Shown here piece by piece: positions 1 through 9,069 of a stretch of DNA of 45,177 nucleotides. Within the stretch, counting starts at the first letter, position 1. Each line of letters begins with the position of its first letter. The notes beneath the pieces are model-generated. The model was not told the DNA's origin. It made no database searches and was given only the letters and a program-made list of their open reading frames with translations. Source of the stretch: an uncultured Phycisphaerales bacterium (lineage in GTDB: Bacteria; Planctomycetota; Phycisphaerae; Tepidisphaerales; Tepidisphaeraceae). A program made the translations under genes and the position numbers. The stretch is from positions 1-45,177 of the forward strand of contig CAIQIQ010000013.1 in assembly GCA_903871935.1 (NCBI GenBank). The letters are read 5' to 3'.

Positions 1-120
1 CTGGCGCGGTTCCGTCGTCTGGCAAAGGACTATGAGCGTCTGGCATCCACCGTTGCCGGGCTGCACCTGGTCGCGTTCGCCTGTGTGCTCTTGAGCCGAC
101 TCCTCGGAGACATCACGTGA
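1..120 (+). CDS. IS5-family transposase, C-terminal fragment cut by the window edge
   Basis: Frame 1 is open from the first base to a TGA at 118-120 and encodes 39 residues beginning LARFRRLAKDYERLA and containing GLHLVAFACVLLSRLL. This is the typical end of DDE transposases of the IS5 family, where an RFRRLxxDYERL helix is followed by a hydrophobic GLHxxAFxxLLLRR segment. The catalytic domain lies outside the window, so activity cannot be judged. The right end of the element probably lies a few tens of bases after the stop (about 121-140), but no terminal repeat can be confirmed without the other end. It converges on the DUF4091 gene at 215-2905. Confidence 0.75.
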   Translation: MARFRRLAKDYERLASTVAGLHLVAFACVLLSRLLGDIT

Positions 121-156
121 AGTGCATAACACGCTCTAGGCTATGTCCAAAAACAC

Positions 157-185
157 CGCAATGGCTCCATCGTGGAGCCATTGCG
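157..185. terminator. strong bidirectional intrinsic terminator
   Basis: A perfect 13-base-pair stem (157-169 with 173-185) has a TCG loop. It is followed by TTTTC on the plus strand, and the minus-strand side reads GTGTTTTTGG. It lies between two convergent genes, the transposase tail and the DUF4091 gene, and can end transcription from both. Confidence 0.85.
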
Positions 186-214
186 TTTTCAGGCACAGCT
201 TGCGCTGGACTGCG

Positions 215-2905
215 TTACTTGGAACTCTCCTCGATCAGGCTCAGCATCTGCCCGCGAAGATCCTCCAGCGCCGACCATTCCATGCGGGCACGATTATAGG
301 GACGATCCTCGATCGTCTTGAACAGGGCCAGTATCTTGGCACTGGCCGGATGATCCGGCTTGGCCTTGGCCCGCTTCTCCAACTCAAAGAGCAGTCGGGC
401 GTCAACACCACCTTCAATAGCGCCCAGGAACAGCGGAGACACCAGAACGCCCTGCGTCTTGTGGAAGTAGAAACAGGACAGATCCGGCTCGCGGCTGTCC
501 AGGGCATCGTACTGGAAGCCCTGGATGATCGAACCAATCCAGTCAATGCGCCCGCTGGCGCCATAACGATGGTTCCGCCACAGATGGGTGCCGATCCCGT
601 TGCGATCCAGACCGTTGTTGTAGACCCACGGATCATTGCCCAGGTCATGCACGTACTTCAGTGTTGCTGCCGAATGGCCGCCGTACGCCGGGTTCGTCGT
701 CTCCTTCGCCAGCATCTTGTGGTGGGCATCTGCCCCTTCGGGAGATCCCATCGACGTGTAGCCGATGGTCTTAAAGCCGGCCGCCCGCAATGCCGTCAGG
801 CTCACCTCCAGCGGGGCAAACTCGCTGTCCGTTCCGGGCTCGTCATAGGAATAAACCAGGTAATCGGGCAGACCATTTTTCACCCGGAACGCCTCCCACG
901 CCTTGTGGATGGCCGAAAGCGCATCCGCCTGGCTCATGCCCGACACCGTCGGCGCGCCTCGCCCCTCCCAGAGGTACAGGCCGCCGTAGTTGGTCATGAT
1001 TCGAGCCAGGTCATATTGCTTCGCCATCGCGAGGAACTTCACCGCATCATCCCCGCTGATCACCGGCGTCTTGCCTTCCCACTTGATCTGGAAGCTCGGG
1101 CCACCGGTCACCATCGTGAAGCTGCCGCGATGAAGCTGCTGCAACAGACTCTCGCTCAGTTGCCAGTATGCCTGCTCGCCAAGCACGCTCTTGGGGATGG
1201 TCACTCCGCTGAAGAACAATCCGATCGCCATATCCGCCAGTGGAACCGTACCCGCTGACACCTTCAGGCTGACTGGAACGCTCTTGACCGAATTGCCCTG
1301 CCGCATCAACTCCAGCGTTCCAGTGTATGTCCCCGGCTTCGCATCGGCCGGCACATCAATCATAACCAATAGTGCCCGCGCCAGATCCGGCCGGACATCC
1401 AGGTCCCGGCTCCGATAGTCGTGCGTCTCCACCCAGCATGCGGTCTGGTCGTATCCATGCACCGGCATGTATTGATTCACCAGCAGTCGAACCGACGCCG
1501 CGGGAATAGCTGCCCCGTCGCTCTTCAGATCCGACAGAACCGGTTTCAGACCGGCAAAGTTCTCCTTCGCGTACAACCCCAGCACCCGGCAGGCCGTCAG
1601 ACCGGCCATCGACTGCATCGGCGGCACCGGCTGACTTACCGTTGCTGCGGGCCAGTCACCAGGATGCATCTTGGCATCCGACGGCAGCGGGATCACCAGC
1701 AGCGGCTCGGTCGCCTGCGCTGGATCACCCTGACGCACCCGGCGGTCAATCAGCCGATGCGTTGCGAGAATCGTGTCCTCCTGCAGTTTCTTATGGGCGG
1801 CGATAAACGCCCTTCCCTCGGCCGTGTCCGGCGCCAGGACCAGCCCGGCCAGGCGGGGCGGATATTCTCCGCTGCCTTCAACATCCAACGTGAAGGCGTT
1901 GCGCCCCGACAACGCGGTAAAGGCGAAATCGCCGGTCATCTGCCTGTCCATCACCATCGCCAGCACGCCCTGCTGATCCATGACCTCGCGATCCTGCAGC
2001 ATGAAGAACGGATCCTCCTGCTTGCCCTCACGGCTGTAGACTGCCTGGTTGTTTGCCTTGACTGTAAGTTTGGTGAACAGCCCCTGGTAGTTCTCCCAGA
2101 AGCCGGAGCGCTCGAAGATCGCCCAACCGATGTACTTGCCCTCCTTGAGTTTCACCTGAAGGCTGGCGTTGTTCATGATCAGCCCGCCACCCATCACCGG
2201 TGTCGGGTACGGCGTGGTCTTATCCAGGAATCCCGCGCCGCTGCTGATGCCGTACCCCTTGGCCTCATCCCAGGCGGTGCTGTCTTTGATGCCGATCCAC
2301 TGGCTTTGGAGGATCTTGCTGCTTCCGCCCAGGCTCAGCGCATACGCACCCTCGGCGGCAATCTGCTTGACCTTGACCAGCTCGACCTGGTCCACATAGA
2401 TATCGCCACTCTGCGCGGTAATGGCAAAACGGGCGATGGCCTTCTTATCCAACGGTGTCTTTACAAGCCGGTACGGCTTGTTGATCTCTCCCCGCCACAG
2501 GTCACCGGCAATGTCCACATCAACCACCGAATCGCCCGGCGGGGCGCTAGCGGTGCCCTGCATCCGATTGAGGTTTCCGGGCTCCTTGTCCGCCAGTTCA
2601 ACTCCCAGCGCCACGCCTTCCGTGCCCGGCACGCGAACATGGAAGCGCCACACCTGATAAGCGCTCCAGTCGTGCGTCGCCATCTCGCTGACGGCGATCA
2701 TCGTCCCTCTTTTCAGAAGCAAAGACTGCTTGCCCTCAGTCACCCAGTCCGTGCGTGCTTCCGCCTTGGCGCTTTCAGGAGGCCAGACATCGAACTGTGC
2801 CTGTCCTTCAAATCCCTGGATCAGCTTCACTTCGAGGTCCTCGCCGCGAACGAATCCGCCCGCCGCCAGCAGCACCGCCAACATCCATGAAAATCGTTGT
2901 TTCAT
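215..2905 (-). CDS. secreted DUF4091-type putative glycoside hydrolase (896 aa)
   Basis: The protein starts with a signal peptide (MKQRFSWMLAVLLAAGGFVRG). The N-terminal half looks like beta-sandwich modules. The second half matches the TIM-barrel/DUF4091 layout: a YSYDEP motif near residue 687 (the DEP is shared with the other two DUF4091-like proteins here) and a C-terminal block with EGGVDARLLFELEKRA, the usual EGxDDARYLxxL signature. The family is regarded as glycosidase-like, but its substrates are mostly unknown. AGAAGGATGG lies just before the ATG. It is the last gene of a minus-strand series, 15 bases after the isomerase gene, and ends before the hairpin at 157-185. Export to the periplasm or cell surface and polysaccharide cleavage are inferred from the signal peptide and neighbours. 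Confidence 0.8.
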   Translation of the reverse strand: MKQRFSWMLAVLLAAGGFVRGEDLEVKLIQGFEGQAQFDVWPPESAKAEARTDWVTEGKQSLLLKRGTMIAVSEMATHDWSAYQVWRFHVRVPGTEGVALGVELADKEPGNLNRMQGTASAPPGDSVVDVDIAGDLWRGEINKPYRLVKTPLDKKAIARFAITAQSGDIYVDQVELVKVKQIAAEGAYALSLGGSSKILQSQWIGIKDSTAWDEAKGYGISSGAGFLDKTTPYPTPVMGGGLIMNNASLQVKLKEGKYIGWAIFERSGFWENYQGLFTKLTVKANNQAVYSREGKQEDPFFMLQDREVMDQQGVLAMVMDRQMTGDFAFTALSGRNAFTLDVEGSGEYPPRLAGLVLAPDTAEGRAFIAAHKKLQEDTILATHRLIDRRVRQGDPAQATEPLLVIPLPSDAKMHPGDWPAATVSQPVPPMQSMAGLTACRVLGLYAKENFAGLKPVLSDLKSDGAAIPAASVRLLVNQYMPVHGYDQTACWVETHDYRSRDLDVRPDLARALLVMIDVPADAKPGTYTGTLELMRQGNSVKSVPVSLKVSAGTVPLADMAIGLFFSGVTIPKSVLGEQAYWQLSESLLQQLHRGSFTMVTGGPSFQIKWEGKTPVISGDDAVKFLAMAKQYDLARIMTNYGGLYLWEGRGAPTVSGMSQADALSAIHKAWEAFRVKNGLPDYLVYSYDEPGTDSEFAPLEVSLTALRAAGFKTIGYTSMGSPEGADAHHKMLAKETTNPAYGGHSAATLKYVHDLGNDPWVYNNGLDRNGIGTHLWRNHRYGASGRIDWIGSIIQGFQYDALDSREPDLSCFYFHKTQGVLVSPLFLGAIEGGVDARLLFELEKRAKAKPDHPASAKILALFKTIEDRPYNRARMEWSALEDLRGQMLSLIEESSK

Positions 2906-2920
2906 AATCCATCCTTCTGA

Positions 2921-3763
2921 TCACAAAAGACTCTTGAGGAACGCGATGTTCCCCTTCAACCGCCGATCCAGTGGAACCGTGGTGGAAAAATCCTCGCCCA
3001 TGATCCATCCGTCATAGCGAGCCTTCTTCAGTTCCACGATGAGCGCTGGCCAGTTCACAATGCCTTCGTGCAGTGGGCACGTCTCCGTCTTCCACAACTG
3101 CTGCCCCTTGACCACATCGCCAGGAAGATAGCGGATGTTCTTGGCGTGCACCTCGGCGAGGTACTCACCGGCCGCCGAGATCGCGATGGGATACGTCTGG
3201 CCACCCTCAAACACCTCGTTGGCCGGATCGTACATGATGCCCACATCCTTCGGATCCAGTCCCTCCAGGACATACCGCGCCGTATAGGTATCCGGTGTCA
3301 CCAGCCCCATATGGGTCTCGATGAGGGCGCGCACGCCATTCTTACGAGCCAGCTCGGCCACGCGGGCGTAAAGCTCGCGAGCGGTTTTCAACTGCTGGAG
3401 ATAGGATCCGCCATCGGGCAGGTATGCCCCCGGACCGATGCGGGCGCTCTTGGCCCCGATCGCGGCGGCCGCCTTCAGATGAAGGTCGACGGCCGCCAGA
3501 TCATCGCTTTGGATGTAGGTGGCGATCGAAGGCATCGCCAGGCCCATCGCCCGGGCCTTCTCCTTCAGTTTCGCGGCACGTTCGATGAGCTGCTTCGCGC
3601 TCATCGAACTGCGGTTGCCGGACCAGAAGCCCGGCTTTGAGGTGTCGCCCTTATCCTCGACAACCCGCCACTCAACGCCGTCGTAGCCGAACTCCTTGAG
3701 CTTCGCGAAGCACTGGTCCGGATCGTAATCGGGCATGCAGACAGTAAATACGCCAATTTTCAT
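2921..3763 (-). CDS. sugar phosphate isomerase/epimerase-type TIM barrel (280 aa)
   Basis: This is a single-domain TIM barrel of the xylose isomerase-like/AP endonuclease 2 superfamily (IolE, hydroxypyruvate isomerase, L-xylulose epimerase relatives). Typical pieces are the opening MKIGVFTVCMPDYD, RALIETHMGLVTPD in mid-protein (metal-binding Glu and His), GIMYDPANEVFEGG, AEVHAKNIRYLPG with its His, and a late GEDFS with Glu. There is no signal peptide, so it is cytoplasmic. AGGAT precedes the ATG. It sits between two secreted DUF4091 genes in the same direction, which suggests it isomerises or epimerises a sugar they release. The exact reaction cannot be read from sequence. Confidence 0.85.
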   Translation of the reverse strand: MKIGVFTVCMPDYDPDQCFAKLKEFGYDGVEWRVVEDKGDTSKPGFWSGNRSSMSAKQLIERAAKLKEKARAMGLAMPSIATYIQSDDLAAVDLHLKAAAAIGAKSARIGPGAYLPDGGSYLQQLKTARELYARVAELARKNGVRALIETHMGLVTPDTYTARYVLEGLDPKDVGIMYDPANEVFEGGQTYPIAISAAGEYLAEVHAKNIRYLPGDVVKGQQLWKTETCPLHEGIVNWPALIVELKKARYDGWIMGEDFSTTVPLDRRLKGNIAFLKSLL

Positions 3764-3807
3764 AAGCTGATCCTGATGTAAATGGTTGATGGTTGAACCC
3801 AGAAACT

Positions 3808-5646
3808 TCAGTACCTCTTGCCGTTGTACATTGCCTTGTCGCCAACGGGGTTGGGGTATTGGTTATACGGTTTGATCTTCTCGCGCAGGACAGCATCTCC
3901 AATGGCATTCAGCGCTTCGCCCAGGCGAATACGCGACTGATCCCACTTGTTGCCGTCCAGGTCGTAATTGTAGCGAATTTCACCTGACTGCCCATCGGCC
4001 GAGGTTCCGCCGATGCGTGCCTGCCCGGTCAGCAGCGCCATGGCCTCCTTCTTTGCCAGTTCTCCCTGTCCCATCTTGTCCAGCAGGTACATGTACTCAA
4101 AATCCTGCCCGCCCTGGCGGATGTTCTTCATGCGGAAATCAGCGATCGGCCCGTCGATCCCAACCTCGTTGCCAGCGTACAGCAGCAAGCCGTCGCCGTT
4201 GATCCGGATCGCATCGGCCTCGCCGTAGAGCTTTCCGCCGCGCTGGGGCTTGAGCGACTCATCAAAGTTCAACATGTTGTTCCAGACATCCGTCCGATAC
4301 GGCTTGGGATTATCCATCCACGGCCGCCCCCGCGGATTGGCGCTGTAGCGCTGGCTGAACTTGTTCTGCCGATCCACAATGTAGACGGCATCCCAGAAGA
4401 ACCAGACTCGCGAACCAGACACAAACCCCGCCCATGCCTGTGTGCGCGACGCCGCTCCCGGCGCATCCACCGCACAAGCCCCCGCATACCCGCTGTTGTA
4501 TGTCCAGACCACCTTCCCCTTCGTCTCGATCGCCGGAATCGTATCTGGCGGCGTGCCCCCCGAGCAGAAGATGTCTATCCCCGCATCCAGACGCGGCCAG
4601 CTCTTGTCGCTGGGCTCATATTGCTCAGTAATAAAGGTCTTAATCGCCCCACCGCCGGCCTGTTTGGCAGCCTGTCCAATCTTGATCACCGCTTCATACG
4701 CATCCTTGTCGTTTGGCTCATCGCCAGTCATGACGAAGGCGCGGTTAAGCCAACCCTCTTTCTTGATCAAATCCACCAGCCCACTGGCCTGATCTGAAGC
4801 GATCGGAATCAGCTCCTGTCCGAACCCCGCCCCGAAGGGCCCGGTAAACAGACTTCCCTTGGCTGCCTCATAGAACGGCATCTCCTTGAGCGTGTGATCG
4901 TTGCCGTACCACTCCTCATCGAGAATCAACCGATGATCGTGAGCAATCTGCACGAACTTGCCCACCATATCTCGCATCGCCAGCAGATCCCGCTGCGGCC
5001 GGCCAAAGCTGGTGGGTATGAATTCCGGGCTGATCATCGCCCACTGCGGGAAATGGTTGACCGAGGGCAGGGCAAAATTCCATACCGTCAGCTTCACATT
5101 CAACGTCGTCCCGCCGGCCGTCACCGTGCCGGTATAGTCGCCGGGCGTCTGCCCCTCCGGAACGAAGATGTCCACCCACACCACCTCGTTCTTCCCGGCC
5201 TTCACCGCGAATGGAGCGCCATACTTGCTGGCGCCCAGCGGCACCATCTGCACCGGGAATTCCCTCGGAGCATTGGCCTTCTTGATCTGCTGATCCAGCT
5301 TGCCGCAGTCCCACAGGCTCTGAGCAGCGGAAAAGCGAGACACCAGCGGCGCTGCCACATAATGCTCACGGAACATATCCACCAGCGTGATATCCTTGCC
5401 CGGCCCCTTCAGCGTCAGCTTGCCGACATTCACATCCGCCATGTCGCCGCTAAAGACCATCTGGAACGACACGAACTCATTCCCCGCCGCATGCAGCACC
5501 ACCGTCTTACTCGAGTCCTCAAAGAGAACACTGGGAGCGGCCGCCTCATTCCGCAGCACCTTCTTACTCGGACCGGCCACCCAGACCCCCGCCATTGCCT
5601 CGCCACAGCACATTACACCCACGACGATCCAAGTCAGTAAGCGCAT
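3808..5646 (-). CDS. secreted DUF4091 domain protein (612 aa)
   Basis: I place the start at the ATG ending at 5646. A perfect AAGGAG stands about nine bases upstream, and the product then opens with a good signal peptide (MRLLTWIVVGVMCCGEAMA). The upstream in-frame ATG at 5697 would add 17 polar residues before it. The protein has an N-terminal beta-rich part, then a barrel with MTGDEPND near residue 308, WFFWDAVY, and the DUF4091 hallmark RMKNIRQGGQDFEYMYLL near the C-terminus. The family is thought to act on glycans; no substrate is known. It is grouped with the isomerase (3763) and GH16 (5768-7528) genes on the same strand. Confidence 0.85.
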   Translation of the reverse strand: MRLLTWIVVGVMCCGEAMAGVWVAGPSKKVLRNEAAAPSVLFEDSSKTVVLHAAGNEFVSFQMVFSGDMADVNVGKLTLKGPGKDITLVDMFREHYVAAPLVSRFSAAQSLWDCGKLDQQIKKANAPREFPVQMVPLGASKYGAPFAVKAGKNEVVWVDIFVPEGQTPGDYTGTVTAGGTTLNVKLTVWNFALPSVNHFPQWAMISPEFIPTSFGRPQRDLLAMRDMVGKFVQIAHDHRLILDEEWYGNDHTLKEMPFYEAAKGSLFTGPFGAGFGQELIPIASDQASGLVDLIKKEGWLNRAFVMTGDEPNDKDAYEAVIKIGQAAKQAGGGAIKTFITEQYEPSDKSWPRLDAGIDIFCSGGTPPDTIPAIETKGKVVWTYNSGYAGACAVDAPGAASRTQAWAGFVSGSRVWFFWDAVYIVDRQNKFSQRYSANPRGRPWMDNPKPYRTDVWNNMLNFDESLKPQRGGKLYGEADAIRINGDGLLLYAGNEVGIDGPIADFRMKNIRQGGQDFEYMYLLDKMGQGELAKKEAMALLTGQARIGGTSADGQSGEIRYNYDLDGNKWDQSRIRLGEALNAIGDAVLREKIKPYNQYPNPVGDKAMYNGKRY

Positions 5647-5767
5647 CGGTACTCTCCTTGAGCCGGATGTTTGCGGATCCAGCGCACGGTCCGTCAATCT
5701 ACCGGTTTTTCCTATCCTTTGACAACAAAGGAACTCTCACCATCGCGGCGCGTGGGGGGTGGGGGCG

Positions 5768-7528
5768 CTACCGCCCCGCCGGCACAAACTCCATCTTGCA
5801 CAAGAACGTGTAGGGGATATGAATATCGTCACAGAACACCACGAGCTTATGTCGCCCCGCGGGCAGATGCACCCTCTGTTTGCCCAGCGATTTCTGCGGT
5901 GCTCGCCAACCCGCCCCGGAATCCCATCCCGTCGAGATCTCCCATTGCGCCAGCGTCGTCCCGGCCGCGCCGCTTTTCCCCAGATTCAGGCGAATCATCT
6001 CATTCTTAATGGCCAGACCCGGGCTTTGTTTCTTCCAGTAGTCCGGCCGATTCGCATATAGCTCAACGTCGTAATCCCCCTCCGCACCCACATCGACCTC
6101 ATAGGTAATCCACTGAGCATAGCTGCCGCCGACTTCGACAGCCTCCGGCAGTGCGCCCAATTCCGTTTTCCGAAAGTCGAGCTTCGGATCACTCGACCCG
6201 ACGCTGGCACTATCGTACGCCACACCGTTCCCACCCTCGTCATACCAGCCGCCTTTGATGGTCCCAGGGATGCTCTGCGGATTGCCCTGGTACGGCGTGC
6301 CGGTAAACTCCTTGCCGGTGAGAAGTTGTATCGTCACCGGCGCGGATTGCCCCACCAGCCCGCTATCATCCCGCGCCATAGCGATGACAGTATTGGGAAC
6401 CGCCGGAAACAGACTACTTAGCGTGAAACTGGTCTTGACCGTGGCCTCATTCACCGCCTTTTCCGCCCGCAACCGTCCCATCGAAAACAACATCACCGAG
6501 GCTATTCTTCCATCCGCATCCACAGCGCTCACGTCAAACGTAACTGGCTCCCCCTCCTTATATGGGCCCGGCCGCGCGGCAAGCGTTACCTGCGGCGCCT
6601 GGCGCCCGCTCAAATCCTCCACCCAAACCCGCGCCCAGTCCACTCGCATCACATCGGGCAGGCTTGCAGCCTCCAGCCGTCCATAGAAAGGCGATTTATC
6701 CTTCTCTGCCGGGGTACGATACTCCCCGGTGATCCACACATGTTGCGGCACATTCGTCACCGGCACCTCACGATAGCTCTGCCGCAACGTCTCCTGTCCA
6801 TCGACGTACCAGATATGCTCCAGCGGCGTCCATTCGAAGCCAACCACGTGCCAGCCATCGTACTGCTCCAGCACCGCCGTCCCCCCGCTGGAAGTTCTGC
6901 CCAGCTTATCCCGGCCGATCATGGTCCCCTCGCCCACCTGCTTGGCCGCGCCCTGATCACCGGAAAGAATCGCCAGTTTCACGCTGCAGTGATAACAGTG
7001 ACTGATGTCATTCCGCTTCTTCGGCTTATAGAAATCCTCCTGGATATCAAACTCCTGGGCATGCAGGAAGGCATCCACCCCGCAGTCGTACGGCACCCCC
7101 GCCAGCCAGAATCCCGTCCACCATCCCGGCTGCCGCGAGAACTGCAGCCGCGCCTCAAAGTAACCGTACGCCTGGGAGAACTTGCTGATCATCCCCTTCG
7201 CATACCGCACCGTGCCATCCGGGTCCTTGGTCAGTTGCAGCACCAGCGCCCCCTTGCCATCCTGAAACAGATTCTCCTTCGCCTCCTTCGTCTTCACGCC
7301 CGGCCATTCCCACTTCTCCTGCGACTGGATATTCCACTTCCCCGCATCAATCGCCGTCCCCTCAAACTCATCATTCCAGACCATCTTCCATCTCTTCCCC
7401 GCCGGCGGACCCTCCCGATACCCGGCTGTAGTAACCTTGGCAGGTGGAGGCGTAGCGCCCTCCACGGCCACGACACCTGTCACAACAATCACCATGGACA
7501 TACAGAAGGCGCATGCGAACCGGTTCAT
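5768..7528 (-). CDS. secreted GH16 glycoside hydrolase with C-terminal CBM6-like module (586 aa)
   Basis: After a signal peptide (residues 1-24) comes a GH16 domain (about 45-310). It opens with KMVWNDEFEGTAIDAGKW and carries the catalytic ExDxxE motif of the beta-bulge type (E159 nucleophile, D161, E164 acid/base). Around 315-400 is an Ig-like segment (VTFDVSAVDADGRIASVMLF). Residues about 410-586 are CBM6/35-like, with IPGTIKGGWYDEGGNGVAY. This architecture is known from bacterial laminarinases, agarases and porphyranases, so the substrate is an extracellular beta-glucan or galactan, not resolvable here. AAGGAGAG lies before the ATG. It is the clearest polysaccharide-cutting enzyme in the cluster. 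Confidence 0.92.
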   Translation of the reverse strand: MNRFACAFCMSMVIVVTGVVAVEGATPPPAKVTTAGYREGPPAGKRWKMVWNDEFEGTAIDAGKWNIQSQEKWEWPGVKTKEAKENLFQDGKGALVLQLTKDPDGTVRYAKGMISKFSQAYGYFEARLQFSRQPGWWTGFWLAGVPYDCGVDAFLHAQEFDIQEDFYKPKKRNDISHCYHCSVKLAILSGDQGAAKQVGEGTMIGRDKLGRTSSGGTAVLEQYDGWHVVGFEWTPLEHIWYVDGQETLRQSYREVPVTNVPQHVWITGEYRTPAEKDKSPFYGRLEAASLPDVMRVDWARVWVEDLSGRQAPQVTLAARPGPYKEGEPVTFDVSAVDADGRIASVMLFSMGRLRAEKAVNEATVKTSFTLSSLFPAVPNTVIAMARDDSGLVGQSAPVTIQLLTGKEFTGTPYQGNPQSIPGTIKGGWYDEGGNGVAYDSASVGSSDPKLDFRKTELGALPEAVEVGGSYAQWITYEVDVGAEGDYDVELYANRPDYWKKQSPGLAIKNEMIRLNLGKSGAAGTTLAQWEISTGWDSGAGWRAPQKSLGKQRVHLPAGRHKLVVFCDDIHIPYTFLCKMEFVPAGR

Positions 7529-7603
7529 GAGGGTTCTCTCCTTAACGGATCACCTAAGGCCAACTGCTCTTGGCCAATCATCGCCAGGTGCGATTCTACC
7601 AGT

Positions 7604-8746
7604 TCACTTCATATACGACGGCACATATTCCCGCGCCCGCGCGAACATGGCGCGGATGTTGTCGGTCGGCACATCCGGCTGGATATTGTGACACGCCGCA
7701 AGGATGTACCCGCCCCCCTCGCCCATCTCCTCGATCCGCTGCTCCACCATTTTCTCCACATCCCGCACGCTGCCCCGGGGCAAGACATTCTGCGTATCCA
7801 TCGCCCCCCAGAACAGCATCCGCCCGCGATATTTGCGCTTGAGTTCTGCCGGATCCATTCCCGCGGCCGTCACCTGCACCGGGTTAATCCCCTCGATCCC
7901 AATCTCGATCAGATCATCAATGATGCTCGCGACGCTCCCGCAGGAATGCAACGCCAGCGGCGCCCTCGACATCTCATGAATCTGTCGAAAATACTTCTCC
8001 AGCCGCGGCCGGAAGAACCGTGCAAAATGTTCATGACTGACCTGCAGACCATTCTGTGCCCCCATGTCATCCGAGCAGATGACAACATCCACCTCGGCCC
8101 CGACCGCCTCCAGCCCCAGCCGCGCCCACACCATGGTGATCTCCATGATGCGGTCAAACAGCGCCTCCAGCAGGCCGGGATTGAGGTGAAAGTCCATGTA
8201 CCAATCCTCAAAACCCCGCAGATATTGGCTGAAGTGGACAAACGGCGCCGGCAGCATCAGCACCGCGGCGCTATCCGTATTCTCTCGCACCCACGCCAGC
8301 CGCTCCCGCAGTCCATCCGCCATCCCCGGATCATTCGCCTCCGGCCATGGATAAGTGTCCAGGTCCTGAATCGATATATCCCCGGCCAGCGGAAATGTCT
8401 CCTGCTCGTAGTAGTACGTCCCGGGCTTGTGCACACGCTCCACACCCCACGAGTCGCGATATCGATTCGGACCCACCTCCACCACCGGCGAGCGCATCGG
8501 GCCTGTCGGCATGACCAGTCTGGTATCAATATCCAGATGAGCCAGCAAACGCTCATCCACGTGAACTGAACGCATCATCCGATCGCTCAGGACCGGCCCC
8601 GACGTGGCCGCGATCCCGCATGCGGCGAGAAGCTTTGTATATCCCTCAGCCACGATGCTGGAGACCCGCGTGCCTCCAAGATCGATGGGTACGCGATCAG
8701 GCTGACGATGGGCAAAGGCGGCCAGTACTCGCTCTCGATGGGTCAT
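7604..8746 (-). CDS. uroporphyrinogen decarboxylase (URO-D) family, MtaA-like methyltransferase (380 aa)
   Basis: The opening MTHRERVLAAFAHRQPDRVP is typical of the URO-D superfamily branch that includes corrinoid/coenzyme M methyltransferases (MtaA, MtbA). A zinc site of the H-x-C-xn-C type is visible: H267, C269 (LHSCG) and C352 (AACHN). True HemE enzymes lack this, so haem synthesis is unlikely. Such proteins often occur in planctomycete and related sugar-degradation clusters beside Gfo/Idh/MocA dehydrogenases and isomerases, with unproven roles. A methyl transfer on a sugar-derived or one-carbon substrate is an inference. AAGGATAA precedes the ATG. It follows the small gene 8764-9069 by 17 bases and probably shares its transcript. 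Confidence 0.85.
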   Translation of the reverse strand: MTHRERVLAAFAHRQPDRVPIDLGGTRVSSIVAEGYTKLLAACGIAATSGPVLSDRMMRSVHVDERLLAHLDIDTRLVMPTGPMRSPVVEVGPNRYRDSWGVERVHKPGTYYYEQETFPLAGDISIQDLDTYPWPEANDPGMADGLRERLAWVRENTDSAAVLMLPAPFVHFSQYLRGFEDWYMDFHLNPGLLEALFDRIMEITMVWARLGLEAVGAEVDVVICSDDMGAQNGLQVSHEHFARFFRPRLEKYFRQIHEMSRAPLALHSCGSVASIIDDLIEIGIEGINPVQVTAAGMDPAELKRKYRGRMLFWGAMDTQNVLPRGSVRDVEKMVEQRIEEMGEGGGYILAACHNIQPDVPTDNIRAMFARAREYVPSYMK

Positions 8747-8763
8747 GTTCTTATCCTTGCACC

Positions 8764-9069
8764 CTAAAAGAGAGATTCCAGAAACTCGATGCGCACATCT
8801 CTAATGAATGGCCGCTGCTGTACCGCCAGCGCCTCATGATGTGGATTTCCCGCGAAGAACTTCAGTGCCGCATGAGCTGCATCGAGGTCGGAAAAATCAC
8901 ATTCCCAGATCAGGGTGTTGCTCGGCAACGCTGAGGAAACAGGGCAAAATCGCCTGCCCCGGGGGAAATCCTTGTGCATGAGTTCAAGTTTCTCAAACTC
9001 TCGCTCGAGCTTCATGAACTCCGCTTCTCTTCCCGCATCAAACGTCTGCAGAATCCGCATCCGTATCAT
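8764..9069 (-). CDS. small ferredoxin-like alpha/beta protein, NIPSNAP-like (101 aa)
   Basis: This short cytoplasmic protein begins MIRMRILQTFDAG and has a charged helix (residues 13-35), then TLIWECDFSDLDAAHAALKF and a last strand RDVRIEFLESL. The beta-alpha-beta pattern resembles dimeric alpha/beta-barrel (NIPSNAP/EthD-like) proteins, but I recognise no specific family. Its ATG overlaps the TGA of the PIG-L gene (ATGA at 9066-9069), and a strong GGAGG lies inside the end of that gene, so the two are translationally coupled. It may assist the neighbouring enzymes. Confidence 0.75.
   Translation of the reverse strand: MIRMRILQTFDAGREAEFMKLEREFEKLELMHKDFPRGRRFCPVSSALPSNTLIWECDFSDLDAAHAALKFFAGNPHHEALAVQQRPFIRDVRIEFLESLF

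Noticed and set aside
6740..8569. Plus-strand open frame of 609 codons across the GH16 and URO-D genes
   Set aside because: It spans two well-supported minus-strand genes and their gap, with a composition rich in His, Pro and Arg typical of shadow frames.
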